NCBI GenBank assembly: GCA_007693595.1
Contig: REDI01000080.1
Span: 179,138-243,137 of the forward strand
DNA: 64,000 nt
DNA from: Deltaproteobacteria bacterium
Lineage (GTDB): Bacteria > Myxococcota_A > UBA796 > GCA-2862545
Direction: 5' to 3'
The first letter of the stretch is position 1; every line of letters starts with the position of its first letter. Shown piece by piece: positions 24,323 to 32,974 of this stretch. The notes beneath the pieces are model-generated. The model was not told where the DNA came from. It saw nothing but the letters and a program-made list of their open reading frames with translations, and made no database searches. Both the position numbers and the translations under genes were made by a program.

Positions 24323-25407
24323 AGAGTCCCTCTCTGGTCCAGCCCACCGAGGGGCTCCTCGTCGCGGATCGCTACGAGATAAGTCGGGTCCTGGCAAGGC
24401 GTCAAGGGGCGGTGGTGGTGCGTGCCAAGCAGCGATCCCTCCAGCGGGAGGTGGCGCTCAAGCTCGTCCCCAAAGCCCACGATGCGGTGATCGCAGCCCG
24501 CTTCTCGCGTGAGGCTGAGGCTCTGGGACGCCTCAACCATCCCGCGTGCGTCGACGTCTTTGACCATGGCACCTGGGAGGGCTGGCTCTACCTCGCGGTG
24601 GCTTGGGTCGAAGGGACGGTGCTCTCCGACCGCATGGGGGAGCCTTGGGATCCCGTCGACGCGGTGGCGGTCGTGCTCGATCTGGCCCGGGGACTCGAGC
24701 ACGCCCATGCACGGGGCGTGGTCCATCGCGACGTTCAGCCCGCGAGGATCGTGCTCCCGGTCGATGGAGACCTCAAGGTCCGCGCCAGTCTCGTGGACTT
24801 TGGACTCGCGCGGATCGAGCGGTCGGACTTCGACACCACCGCTGGCCGCGCGCCGATGGGCACACCAGGCTACATCGCGCCCGAGCGTTTGGAGGGAGCC
24901 AAGGGCGATCCCGCCGGTGATGTCTACGGTCTGGGGATCGTGCTCTACGAGATGCTCTGCGGCGAACATCCCTTGGCGGGTCTGCGCTCGGTCGACGTGC
25001 TCGCTGCTCAGAGCCAGGGGGCGATCCCTCCGCTGTCCGAGCGCATGCCACCGGGCAAGTCCACGCCTGCCTTGTTGTGGGCGGTCGATCTCGCGACTCG
25101 TGCTGATCCCGCGGAGCGTCTCCAGGACGGCTCTGCCCTGACCAAGGCGCTCTTGGCGGCCCGGGCGAGCTTGCTCGACCCCGCGGTGCAGGGGCTCTGC
25201 CCCGAGCTGGTCGGGGAAGCGATCGTGCTCCCCCCGGCGCTCGAGGCTGCCTCTCGCGAAGACACCGCCACCCTTCTCGTCCGCCGGGACGCGGCGCGGC
25301 GTCGCCTACCGCTCGGCTGGGTCGCCCTCGGGGTGCTCCTGCTGCTCTCGGCGGGGCTCTTCGCCAGCGCTCTGCTCTTGGTGATGGTGCTCTGGGCGCT
25401 GCTCTAG
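24319..25407 (+). CDS. Kinase-fold protein with degenerate active site (probable pseudokinase), membrane-anchored
   Basis: A 362-residue protein from the ATG at 24319, overlapping the Rph-like stop by four bases. The frame is open upstream, but that part is only the shadow of the Rph gene. The fold is clear: VALK lysine K48, DFG at 160-162, an APE region and a C-terminal hydrophobic anchor (about 330-360). However, the catalytic loop reads HRDVQPARI (136-144), replacing both the usual lysine (Gln140) and the magnesium-binding asparagine (Arg143). The glycine loop (LARRQGAVV, about 25-33) lacks the standard GxGxxG. This points to weak or no phosphotransfer and a regulatory role for its coupled neighbour. 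Confidence 0.8.
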   Translation: MKSPSLVQPTEGLLVADRYEISRVLARRQGAVVVRAKQRSLQREVALKLVPKAHDAVIAARFSREAEALGRLNHPACVDVFDHGTWEGWLYLAVAWVEGTVLSDRMGEPWDPVDAVAVVLDLARGLEHAHARGVVHRDVQPARIVLPVDGDLKVRASLVDFGLARIERSDFDTTAGRAPMGTPGYIAPERLEGAKGDPAGDVYGLGIVLYEMLCGEHPLAGLRSVDVLAAQSQGAIPPLSERMPPGKSTPALLWAVDLATRADPAERLQDGSALTKALLAARASLLDPAVQGLCPELVGEAIVLPPALEAASREDTATLLVRRDAARRRLPLGWVALGVLLLLSAGLFASALLLVMVLWALL

Positions 25408-26124
25408 CAGGCGGATGTGCAGGCGGTCGCGCCAGCGTACGAGGTGCTCGTGTTCCTCGGCGAGCTCGGGCCATGAGAAGGCTCGCCGGGTGCCGGGGCC
25501 GAGGGTGCCGTCGTCGGGAGGGGCTACGAAGCCCAGGCCACTCGCCGCGGCCAGGTCGGCGTAGGTGAGGCGACCGCCGACCAGGGGGCCTCCTTCGCCG
25601 ACGCGCGCCCCCAGCTCGGCGAGGGCCGTCTTGAGGGCCTGGGCGGGATCGCCGTCGACGAGGTGGTCGTACCGGCGAAGGATCTGCTGGCCGACGCGCC
25701 GGGCGATCCGCGGCCCCAAAGGGCCGAGGGGCTTGAGCGCGGGCGGGACTTGCTCGGCGAGCAGCGCGGGGTCTTTCAAGAGGATCGCGGTGCTCCGAAG
25801 GCGTCCGGCCTCAAGGCAGCGGTCCGCGAGGCGCACGATCTCGAGGATCTCGGGGCCAAGCTCCTCGGGGAGGAGCTTGGCTTTGCCCCGCGCCGAGGCC
25901 CAGGACGCGATCTGGGTGGAGTCGAAGAGGGGGGGGCCGTCGGGAGGGATCAAGCAGGGGATCGTGATCGGTCCACGCAGCCTGCGGGTCCGGATCCGCA
26001 GCATCGGCTCGCTCAGCGCGATCGTGTAGGACTCACGACGATGTGGAACCCCCTCGAGGATCAGCGCTTGCCGCGCCCGGCGAGACCAGGGGGAGTAGGG
26101 CAGTTCGACGAGGACAGCGGTCAT
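25306..26124 (-). CDS. Glutathione S-transferase-like protein
   Basis: A 272-residue protein with a thioredoxin-fold N-terminal domain (ELPYSPWSRRARQALILEGV, later TIPCLIPPDG and LFDSTQIASW) and an all-helical C-terminal domain (PLVGGRLTYADLAAASGL) of GST type. The usual catalytic Ser/Cys position near the SPWS turn is occupied by serine. The last about 34 residues are Gln/Glu/His-rich and antisense to the end of the kinase-like gene; the two genes converge and overlap by 102 bases. Its ATG overlaps the uvrC stop by four bases, so it is coupled to uvrC. Confidence 0.75.
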   Translation of the reverse strand: MTAVLVELPYSPWSRRARQALILEGVPHRRESYTIALSEPMLRIRTRRLRGPITIPCLIPPDGPPLFDSTQIASWASARGKAKLLPEELGPEILEIVRLADRCLEAGRLRSTAILLKDPALLAEQVPPALKPLGPLGPRIARRVGQQILRRYDHLVDGDPAQALKTALAELGARVGEGGPLVGGRLTYADLAAASGLGFVAPPDDGTLGPGTRRAFSWPELAEEHEHLVRWRDRLHIRLLEQRPEHHHQEQSAGEEPRREQQEHPEGDPAER

Positions 26125-27968
26125 ATCGGGTCTTCCTCGGGGTTGTCGCGGTGGAGGGCGTCGAAGATCTGTTGTGCCACCGCCGGGCCGAGACCGGGGA
26201 CGCCCCGGAGCTCTGTCACGCTCGCTCGTAGCACGGCTTCGGCGCTTCCCAGGTGCTTGAGCAGCGCCTTGCGTCGAGCGGGGCCGACGCCGGGGATGGC
26301 CTCGAGGACGCTCGTTAAGGAGGATCGTCTCCTCACCTTGCGGTGATAGCGGATGGCGGCGTCGTGGACCTCGTCGCGGAGGTGCTGGAGCAACCGCAGA
26401 GCAGGGTCCTCCCGGGGCAGCCGAAGCGGCTCTTTGTACCGGGGTAGCACGATCTTGTCGGTGGCCCAGCGCTGCCCGCGCCGATGTTCGGTGCGCGGCT
26501 TGGAGATCCCGACCACAGGTAGCTCGCTCAGTCCGAGATCTGCGAGGGCGGCGACGGCGACCGCGAGCTGGCCCCGCCCTCCGTCGACCACGACCAGATC
26601 GGGGAGCGTGTCTTCGCGGAGGGCCCGGGTGAGCCGACGGTGCAGGATCTCACGCATGCTCGCGTAGTCGTCAGCTCCCACCACCGTCTTGATGCGGTAG
26701 CGCCGGTACTCCGCGCGGGCTGGCTCCCCGTCGATGAAGACCGACATCGCGGCCACCGGGTGCTCCCCTTGCAGGTTGGAGTTGTCGAAACACTCGATCC
26801 GCCGAGGGACGTCAGGGAGCTTCAGGATCTCGGCCAGACGGAGGAGCGCCTGGTGGTTCCGCTCCTGGTCGGCGGTGGACCGCTCCAGCTTGAGCCGCGC
26901 GTTCTCGGTCGCGAGGGCCAGCAGCCTCGCCTTGTCGCCGCGCTGCGGAGCCGTCAGCCGCACCCGCTTGCCCCGACGCTCCGAGAGCACCTCGGCTAGG
27001 GCCTCGGCGTCGGGTGGAAGCTCGGGGAGGCAGATCTCGGGAGGGATGTATCCGCGCTTGGGGTAGGCGACGTTGATCAGGGTGGACAAGGCCTCGGTCA
27101 ACTCGCCGCCCAAGCGCGACACGACGGTGATCCTCGGCTCACCCATGATGCCCTCGCGCACCGGAAGGATCGCCACGGCCGCGCGCTCCTCGACCCGGTA
27201 GACGCCCCAGAGGTCCCGCTCCCCCAGCCGCGTGTCGACCACGGTCTGTCGCTCGAGCGTGGACGAGACGCTTCGAATGAGGTCTCGAACCTGGGCGGCT
27301 CGTTCGAACTCGAGCGCGTCGGCGTGCCGGGCCATGCGCTCCTCGAGCCGACGGAGGAGGGGGCGGTGCTGCCCGTTGAGCATGAGGACGGCCTCCTGGA
27401 CCAGATCTTTGTAGTCGTCGGGATCGACACCGGGAACACAGGGCGCCACGCAACGCCCCATCTGGTGCATCAAGCAGGGGCGGGAGCGGCTCTTGAGCAC
27501 GTGATCGGTGCACGTCCTGAGGGGGAAGGTGCGCTGGAGGGTCGCGAGCGTGTCGCGGGCCTTCGAAGCGGAGTGGTAAGGTCCGAAGTAGTCGGCTCCG
27601 TCCTCGCCGATCTGCCGGACGAGGGTGAAGCGGGGCCAGGTCTCGGAGCGGTCGATGCGCAGGTGCAGAAAGTTCTTGTCGTCGACCAGCTTGACGTTGT
27701 AGCGAGGTCGATACTGCTTGATGAGCTCGTTTTCTAGGAGGAGGGCCTCTTTTTCGGTGGAGGTAAGCACGACGTCGACGTCCCGCGCGTCTTGGACGAG
27801 GAAGGGAACGAAGAAGCGGCCGTCGTCGCCCCGGAGATACTGCCGAAGCCGGGCGCGCAGGTTTCGTGCCTTGCCGACGTAGATCACGCGCCGCCGGGCG
27901 TCCTTCCAGAGGTAGACCCCCGAGGACGTTGGGGTCGTGGCGATCTTTGTCTCGAGGTGGGTCTTCAT
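26121..27968 (-). CDS. uvrC: Excinuclease ABC subunit C
   Basis: A 615-residue protein, the usual UvrC length, from the ATG at 27968; the frame extends upstream but without family sequence. The GIY-YIG nuclease is N-terminal (SSGVYLWKD..RRVIYVGKARNLRARLRQY). It is followed by a Cys-containing region (CTDHVLKSRSRPCLMHQMGRC), a UVR motif (LEERMARHADALEFERAAQVRDLI), the RNase H-like endonuclease domain (IECFDNSNLQGEHPVAAM, VVDGGRGQL) and C-terminal helix-hairpin-helix motifs (IPGVGPARRKALL). It makes the dual incisions in nucleotide excision repair with UvrAB; uvrB is also in this window. Confidence 0.95.
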   Translation of the reverse strand: MKTHLETKIATTPTSSGVYLWKDARRRVIYVGKARNLRARLRQYLRGDDGRFFVPFLVQDARDVDVVLTSTEKEALLLENELIKQYRPRYNVKLVDDKNFLHLRIDRSETWPRFTLVRQIGEDGADYFGPYHSASKARDTLATLQRTFPLRTCTDHVLKSRSRPCLMHQMGRCVAPCVPGVDPDDYKDLVQEAVLMLNGQHRPLLRRLEERMARHADALEFERAAQVRDLIRSVSSTLERQTVVDTRLGERDLWGVYRVEERAAVAILPVREGIMGEPRITVVSRLGGELTEALSTLINVAYPKRGYIPPEICLPELPPDAEALAEVLSERRGKRVRLTAPQRGDKARLLALATENARLKLERSTADQERNHQALLRLAEILKLPDVPRRIECFDNSNLQGEHPVAAMSVFIDGEPARAEYRRYRIKTVVGADDYASMREILHRRLTRALREDTLPDLVVVDGGRGQLAVAVAALADLGLSELPVVGISKPRTEHRRGQRWATDKIVLPRYKEPLRLPREDPALRLLQHLRDEVHDAAIRYHRKVRRRSSLTSVLEAIPGVGPARRKALLKHLGSAEAVLRASVTELRGVPGLGPAVAQQIFDALHRDNPEEDPI

Positions 27969-28135
27969 GCGAGGTTCTAGCCCGAGGGGGATGCCGGGGC
28001 TGGTCCCAACCCCCTCCTCACCGGCTGATGGTCGGCCTGTGGAGTTGAAGGGCGGACGGTGGAGCGTTACCGTCCGGGGCCGCTCCCGAGGGTCGACCAC
28101 CGACCCGAGGCGTGCGGTGAATCCAAGGAAGAATC

Positions 28136-31081
28136 ATGGAATCGGTACACTCCGCTGTCAAGGCCGGCCGCTGTGTCATCGCGGTCGGGGCTCACCTCTT
28201 GCGCGATCCTGCGGTCCTGCTCAACTTGCGCGATCGCGAAGGGGCCGTTCCTTCCGTGGCGCTCTCGGGTCCGGTCGTCGCGCCGGTCTCTGCCATCGGC
28301 GCCGAGGCCCTGGCGCGTGCCACGGGGCAGCCAGGGGGCGTGGTCGCCCTGGTCGAGCCCGAAGACGCGGACTGGTCCGGCCTCGAGGCTATCGCGGAGC
28401 TGCTCAAGGCCTCCCCCCACAAGCCGAGCGTGGTTGTGATCGGCCGACCTCCTCAGCCCCTCCGCTTCTCCATGCTCTTCCGTGGCCTCTCCAGCACCAC
28501 CGAGAAGGGCCGGGGCGCGTCCTTCATCAAGAAGCTGCCCACCCCCGATCCGTCGGCCCTGCCTCAGGTCGAAGCCCCGGCCGCGACCAAGCCCCGTGGA
28601 GCCCCGCCCGCCGAGGTTCCCCTTCGGGTCTTCGTCGGTCGCGACGAAGAGGTCGAGGCGCTGGGGGCCTTGCTCGGCGAAGGGGGACCCATCGTCGTGT
28701 CCGGGCCCGAAGGAGTGGGTCGTAACGCCCTGATCGACGCGGCCGTGGCCGGGTCGGGCCTCCGCCGCCCCCTCGATGTCATGCTGGGGCGTGGCGCGGG
28801 CTTCGACACCCTCGCGGGGCGCCTCGCCGAGCTCACCGACGGGGCCGGGGCCTCCCAGCTCGCCGCAGCGCTGACCGATCCCAAGGCCTCCCCCCTCGCC
28901 CTCGCAGCCGCCGCGCTCGAGGCCCTGAAGGCGGCCGAGGGCCTCTCCGACGTCGCCCTCGTAGTGCAGCCCCTCGAGGTCGCTGCCGGCCGCGAGCTCG
29001 ATTTCTTCCGTAAGGATGCGCTGGCCTACTTCGTCCAGCAGCTCCTCGCGGCGCGCTACCCCCTGCGGCTGATCTTCGTCGCGCAGTCCCAGCCCGCCGC
29101 CTTCGATCACGACGCCAGCCAGGCTGTCCGGCGCCTCGAAGTGGGTGGAATCAAGGGTCGATTCTACCACGAGATCTTCGAGGCCACCCACCTCTCCGAC
29201 GTCCCCCGCGACAAGTTTGGGCCGGTCTCGGAGCGCATCCATGGTCACCCGCTGGCGGTCCGCCTGCTCGCCCTCGACGTGCGTGACCGCGATGAAGGGC
29301 TCGATCTGCTCGATCAGCCCAAGCTCTTCAAGGTCGATGACATCCACGACACCAGCGCGATCCGGCGTCGGATCCGCAAGCGCGTCGAGAAGCTGCCCCA
29401 ACGACTTCGCGGCGCGCTCGGAGTGGCGGCCCACCTGCGCTGGCCTGCGACCGGGGCGGAGCTCACCGATCTGGGGCTCTCGCGCAAGGAGCGTCTGGCC
29501 TTGATCTCTGCGGGGCTGCTCTTCGATGTGGGCGGCGCTCCCAAGCGGCGCTACCGGGTTCACCCGCTGGTCGCTGGCTGCCTTCGCTACCGCGAGGTCG
29601 CCGACTTCGACGTGCTCGGCCGTCTCGGCGAGATGTACAAGTCCAGGGGCTCCGCCGCCGAGGGGGTCGATCGTATCGCCTTCGCCCAAGAGGCGAATCG
29701 CTGCTTTCACGCGGCGCGACGGTACCGCGACACCATCCGCTTCCGTTTCCCGGACCGCGATCCAGAGCTCGACGCCATTACCGGCATGATCCGAAGCAAG
29801 AAGCCGAACTATGAGCTCGCGCGGGAGCGTCTCTCGATCATGCTCGAGGCCTGGCCGGCCTGTAGCGAGGCTCACCTGCTCAAGCTCGAGCTCATGAGTC
29901 GACTCAACGCACCCCGCGAGGCGGTCGATCAAGCGGCCGAGCAGGCCATGACCCTCGCCCCCATCCCCGAGGTCTTTCACGACTACGCCACCACCTTGCT
30001 CGGTCGGAAGGGGCGGCAGCAGGCCATCGCTGTGCTGGAGCGAGGGCTGTCGGTCATGCCCTCCGAAGTTCGGCTCAAGACTCGGCTGGCCGCGCTCTTG
30101 CTGCGCGAGGGGCGGCGACCCGAAGCCCTCGATCGTCTCAAGCAGGCCATGGAAGAAGCCCCCATGCTCCCCGATGCCTACGGCTTGCTCGGCATGGCCC
30201 GCTACGACGAAGGCGAGCAAGCCATCGAAGACGCCGAGGCCCTGCTCCGCGAAGCGGTCCGGCTCGCGCCGAACGATCCGGTTCAGGTGCCTCGGCTGGT
30301 CCACGTCCTCCTCGCGAAGGCCCGCGTGGCGGAGCCGACCCAGGCCGAGCAGCTCCGAGGCGAAGCGCGGGAGCTGCTCTCCGAGATGGCGCGGGACGAG
30401 CGCAAGAGCCCCGAGGGGTACTTGATGCTCGCACGCCTCGAGACCGAGGTCGGCAACCTCGACCGGGCGGACTGGCTGCTCGGTCAGGCGCGCAAGCGGA
30501 CCGACCGCCGGCACGAGCGAAACACGCGCATCCGCATCGAGGGGGTCTTCGTCGCGATCCGGCGCAACGAGCTCGACAAGGCTGAGCAGGAGGTCCGAGC
30601 CCTCGCGGCCAAGGACCAGCGCAATCATCGAATCTTCGTCGCCTTGTCGCAGGTACTCGAGGCCCGTGGGCAGCTCATCCCTGCCCACGCCGAGCTCCTT
30701 CGTGCCGCCGAGCGCGTCTCGCAGAACACCCTCGAGGGCAAGTGGGTGGCGTCGGAGCTCGCCCGTCTTCAGGCGGCCATCGAGTCTCAGATGGCCAACA
30801 TGGCGGCGGGCCTGCCCGAGCCGGCTCGCGCGATCGACGAGGGCGAGATCACGCCCCCCGAGGCCCTCACCGGGCCGCGCACTACGGTTCGCCGCCGCCG
30901 TCGCGAGTCGGGCGCGGGGGACGACGCGGCCGGTGCGGTGGGGCCTGAGTCCTCGGATCCTGCGCCTTCGGAGGCGGCGGCCGCGCCCAAGGACGTCCTC
31001 GAGCGGGCCCCCGCGCCGGAGCAAGCCTCTGCGACCGCCTCCGAGCCAGCAGAGTCTCCAGCCGATGAGCCCGCGCCGTAG
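28136..31081 (+). CDS. STAND-like NTPase-fold protein with degenerate P-loop and C-terminal TPR array
   Basis: A 981-residue protein; the ATG at 28136 follows AAGGAAG. Residues 5-110 resemble the start of a SIR2-like fold (VKAGRCVIAVGAHLLRDPAVL). Residues about 165-480 look like a STAND/AAA NTPase (FVGRDEEVEAL, then VSGPEGVGRN). In the P-loop the invariant lysine and following Ser/Thr are Arg196 and Asn197, so nucleotide binding is doubtful. A winged-helix-like region follows, then TPR-like repeats from about 560 to 890 (for example LLREGRRPEALDRLKQAMEEAP) and a low-complexity Ala/Pro/Glu tail. This architecture recalls signalling or anti-phage STAND proteins, but no effector is evident. It is divergent from uvrC. 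Confidence 0.7.
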   Translation: MESVHSAVKAGRCVIAVGAHLLRDPAVLLNLRDREGAVPSVALSGPVVAPVSAIGAEALARATGQPGGVVALVEPEDADWSGLEAIAELLKASPHKPSVVVIGRPPQPLRFSMLFRGLSSTTEKGRGASFIKKLPTPDPSALPQVEAPAATKPRGAPPAEVPLRVFVGRDEEVEALGALLGEGGPIVVSGPEGVGRNALIDAAVAGSGLRRPLDVMLGRGAGFDTLAGRLAELTDGAGASQLAAALTDPKASPLALAAAALEALKAAEGLSDVALVVQPLEVAAGRELDFFRKDALAYFVQQLLAARYPLRLIFVAQSQPAAFDHDASQAVRRLEVGGIKGRFYHEIFEATHLSDVPRDKFGPVSERIHGHPLAVRLLALDVRDRDEGLDLLDQPKLFKVDDIHDTSAIRRRIRKRVEKLPQRLRGALGVAAHLRWPATGAELTDLGLSRKERLALISAGLLFDVGGAPKRRYRVHPLVAGCLRYREVADFDVLGRLGEMYKSRGSAAEGVDRIAFAQEANRCFHAARRYRDTIRFRFPDRDPELDAITGMIRSKKPNYELARERLSIMLEAWPACSEAHLLKLELMSRLNAPREAVDQAAEQAMTLAPIPEVFHDYATTLLGRKGRQQAIAVLERGLSVMPSEVRLKTRLAALLLREGRRPEALDRLKQAMEEAPMLPDAYGLLGMARYDEGEQAIEDAEALLREAVRLAPNDPVQVPRLVHVLLAKARVAEPTQAEQLRGEARELLSEMARDERKSPEGYLMLARLETEVGNLDRADWLLGQARKRTDRRHERNTRIRIEGVFVAIRRNELDKAEQEVRALAAKDQRNHRIFVALSQVLEARGQLIPAHAELLRAAERVSQNTLEGKWVASELARLQAAIESQMANMAAGLPEPARAIDEGEITPPEALTGPRTTVRRRRRESGAGDDAAGAVGPESSDPAPSEAAAAPKDVLERAPAPEQASATASEPAESPADEPAP

Positions 31082-31088
31082 CGGGCTC
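31067..31088 (+). terminator. GC-rich hairpin at gene end
   Basis: GAGCCCGC (31067-31074) pairs perfectly with GCGGGCTC (31081-31088) across a six-base loop that includes the stop codon. There is no T-tract, so it is a candidate terminator or an mRNA-stabilising hairpin between convergent genes. Confidence 0.4.
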
Positions 31089-31181
31089 TCGGGAACCACC
31101 CCGTCGCTTCGCTCGGAGCTCACCCGGCTTGTCTCGTCGTCGGTCCCAGGTGCCATGAGACTCCAGATCGACCGTGAGCCG

Positions 31182-32942
31182 TCAGCGCCTGGGAAAGACG
31201 TCGATTAGCAGCCCGAGATCGGGTGCGTCTCGGTCTTCGTCGAGAAAGGCCGTCAGTCCCAGCCGCAGGCAGCCCGACGGGTGCGTCCAGGCGGCCCAGG
31301 CGCGCCGGCTGAGCCAGGCGTGGGGGCCGAGGTTGACGTCGGTGCCGATCGCGATCTCGAAGGGGCCGGGTCGGGCGATGAGATCTCCTCCCGCAAGCTG
31401 GAGGGGGCGCTCTGGATCGGGCTGATGGATGGCGCGGGCGTGCATGGCGACGGGTCCGGGGTCGATGCCCAAGTCCACCCAGGCCAGAGGGTCGGGCCCG
31501 CCTGGACGCCAGACCCCCTGCACGACCACCGGCCCTCGCTGGATGCGCAGCTCGGTGTGTGGGTTCAGGCCCTCGTCGGTCCAGAGCGCCTGCCCCATCG
31601 CCTCGACCACCCCATCGCCCCCAAAGGTGCGCCGCGCGCGAAGTCCGGCCGACACGCTGGTCGGGAGGATCGTGGAGAGGGCATACTGAAGGCCCGGTCG
31701 CCCCAGCCGTGCGTGGGCACCGACGAGAGGTTCGATGTGTACGAAGCCGCTCTCGAGGCTGGACCACAGGGGCAGCGCGAGCTCCGATCCTGCGCCGCCG
31801 TAGAGGCCTAAGGGCTGGGCGGTGCTCGGGGCCGCCCAGAGCCCGGTCTCCATGGAGGGTGTCCAGCGCAGGGGGCCGAGCCAGGTCGGTCGCTCGACGG
31901 CCAGTCGTCCCGTGCCGGCGAGGTTCAGGCTCGGCGCGCCGGCGCGGGTGCGCCCCAGCGCGCTCAGGGTCGAGGACCCTCCGATCAGAAACCCGCCTCG
32001 CAAGCGCGTCCACGGGAGCAGTCCGGCGGCCTGGACCAAGCCGAAGGCTTCGCGGGGGCTCGCGGCCGCCCCGAAGGCGTGGGCCTCCCAGTGACGGCCA
32101 CCCACCAAGGCCCGGGAGGTGGTGAAGGGGAGGAGCCGATCGAGCCTCCGATCTTCGTAGTCCCTCCAATACAGCGGGTCGGAGATCATCGCGAGGGAGG
32201 TGGCGGTTCGAACCGGAGCATGCTCGGCGCGATGTTCCCAGCGGACCGCGCCCCGAGCCTTCTGGCGGAGCCGGTCGTGGGCTCCTTCCAGCCGGACCTC
32301 CCCGCCACCACCGATCAGGGCGTATCGGGCCTCGGTCGAGAGCCGGGGTCCTCGAAGGGTTCGAAGCTCGGGCGTGAGGGTCAGGTCGGCCGCCTCTCCC
32401 AGGGTCAGGTAGGCTGGGGCGCGCACGATCAGCCCATCCTGGCTGGTGAGCAGCTCGGGGGGCAGCAGCCCAGAGCGTCGGGCCAGGGGCACCGGGAGCG
32501 CCGGCAGCGGAAGAATGGGGCGACCGAGGACCTCGAGCTTGGCGCCGCGGGGGCGGGCGACCCGCTCGTCGATTTCGATAGCCGCTGCGCGCACACCCCA
32601 CGGCTCCGGGCCGTCGCAGGCGCAGGGCCGCAGCCGGGCCTCGTCCAGCCGGAGGGTCTGCGCCTGTAGGTCGAGGGTCGCCCGCACGAAGGACGCTCGG
32701 GCCTCGGCGCCGATCCACTCGCCGTGCTCGAGCTCGATCGGTCCGTCGCCGCGACGGGTAGCGCGCTGTGCGGTCACCTCCCCCTCGGCGAGGCGGAGCG
32801 TGACATTGGAGGCGGTCCATCCATCCTGTTCCACCCGGATCCGTTCGGCTTCGAGCTCCGGGCCTCCAGCGAGCGCAGGCTGCCCCAGAACGAGCGCAAG
32901 GATCAGCGGCGCTGCCCTTGGGATGTACCGGCGGAAGGCCAC
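31182..32942 (-). CDS. lptD: LptD-like outer-membrane LPS-assembly protein
   Basis: A 586-residue exported protein from a GTG at 32942 with GGAGG upstream; the signal peptide ends PALA. An N-terminal OstA/jellyroll-like portion (ERIRVEQDGWTASNVTLRLAEGEV) is followed by CACDGPEPW and by the LptD-type signature region PLPALPVPLARRSGLLPPEL, then G..VRAPAYLTLGEAADLTLTPELRTLRGPRLSTEARY. The rest has barrel-like alternating strands. It is shorter than the enterobacterial protein (about 784) but has the same order of elements. LptD inserts lipopolysaccharide into the outer leaflet. The family call rests on these motifs. Confidence 0.7.
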   Translation of the reverse strand: MAFRRYIPRAAPLILALVLGQPALAGGPELEAERIRVEQDGWTASNVTLRLAEGEVTAQRATRRGDGPIELEHGEWIGAEARASFVRATLDLQAQTLRLDEARLRPCACDGPEPWGVRAAAIEIDERVARPRGAKLEVLGRPILPLPALPVPLARRSGLLPPELLTSQDGLIVRAPAYLTLGEAADLTLTPELRTLRGPRLSTEARYALIGGGGEVRLEGAHDRLRQKARGAVRWEHRAEHAPVRTATSLAMISDPLYWRDYEDRRLDRLLPFTTSRALVGGRHWEAHAFGAAASPREAFGLVQAAGLLPWTRLRGGFLIGGSSTLSALGRTRAGAPSLNLAGTGRLAVERPTWLGPLRWTPSMETGLWAAPSTAQPLGLYGGAGSELALPLWSSLESGFVHIEPLVGAHARLGRPGLQYALSTILPTSVSAGLRARRTFGGDGVVEAMGQALWTDEGLNPHTELRIQRGPVVVQGVWRPGGPDPLAWVDLGIDPGPVAMHARAIHQPDPERPLQLAGGDLIARPGPFEIAIGTDVNLGPHAWLSRRAWAAWTHPSGCLRLGLTAFLDEDRDAPDLGLLIDVFPRR

Positions 32943-32974
32943 GCCCCCTCCAGCCTCGCGCCGCGGGGAGGAAA

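Noticed and set aside
28067..31156. A 1029-codon open frame on the minus strand
   Set aside because: It mirrors the STAND/TPR gene exactly, and the plus strand has clear domains and a ribosome-binding site.
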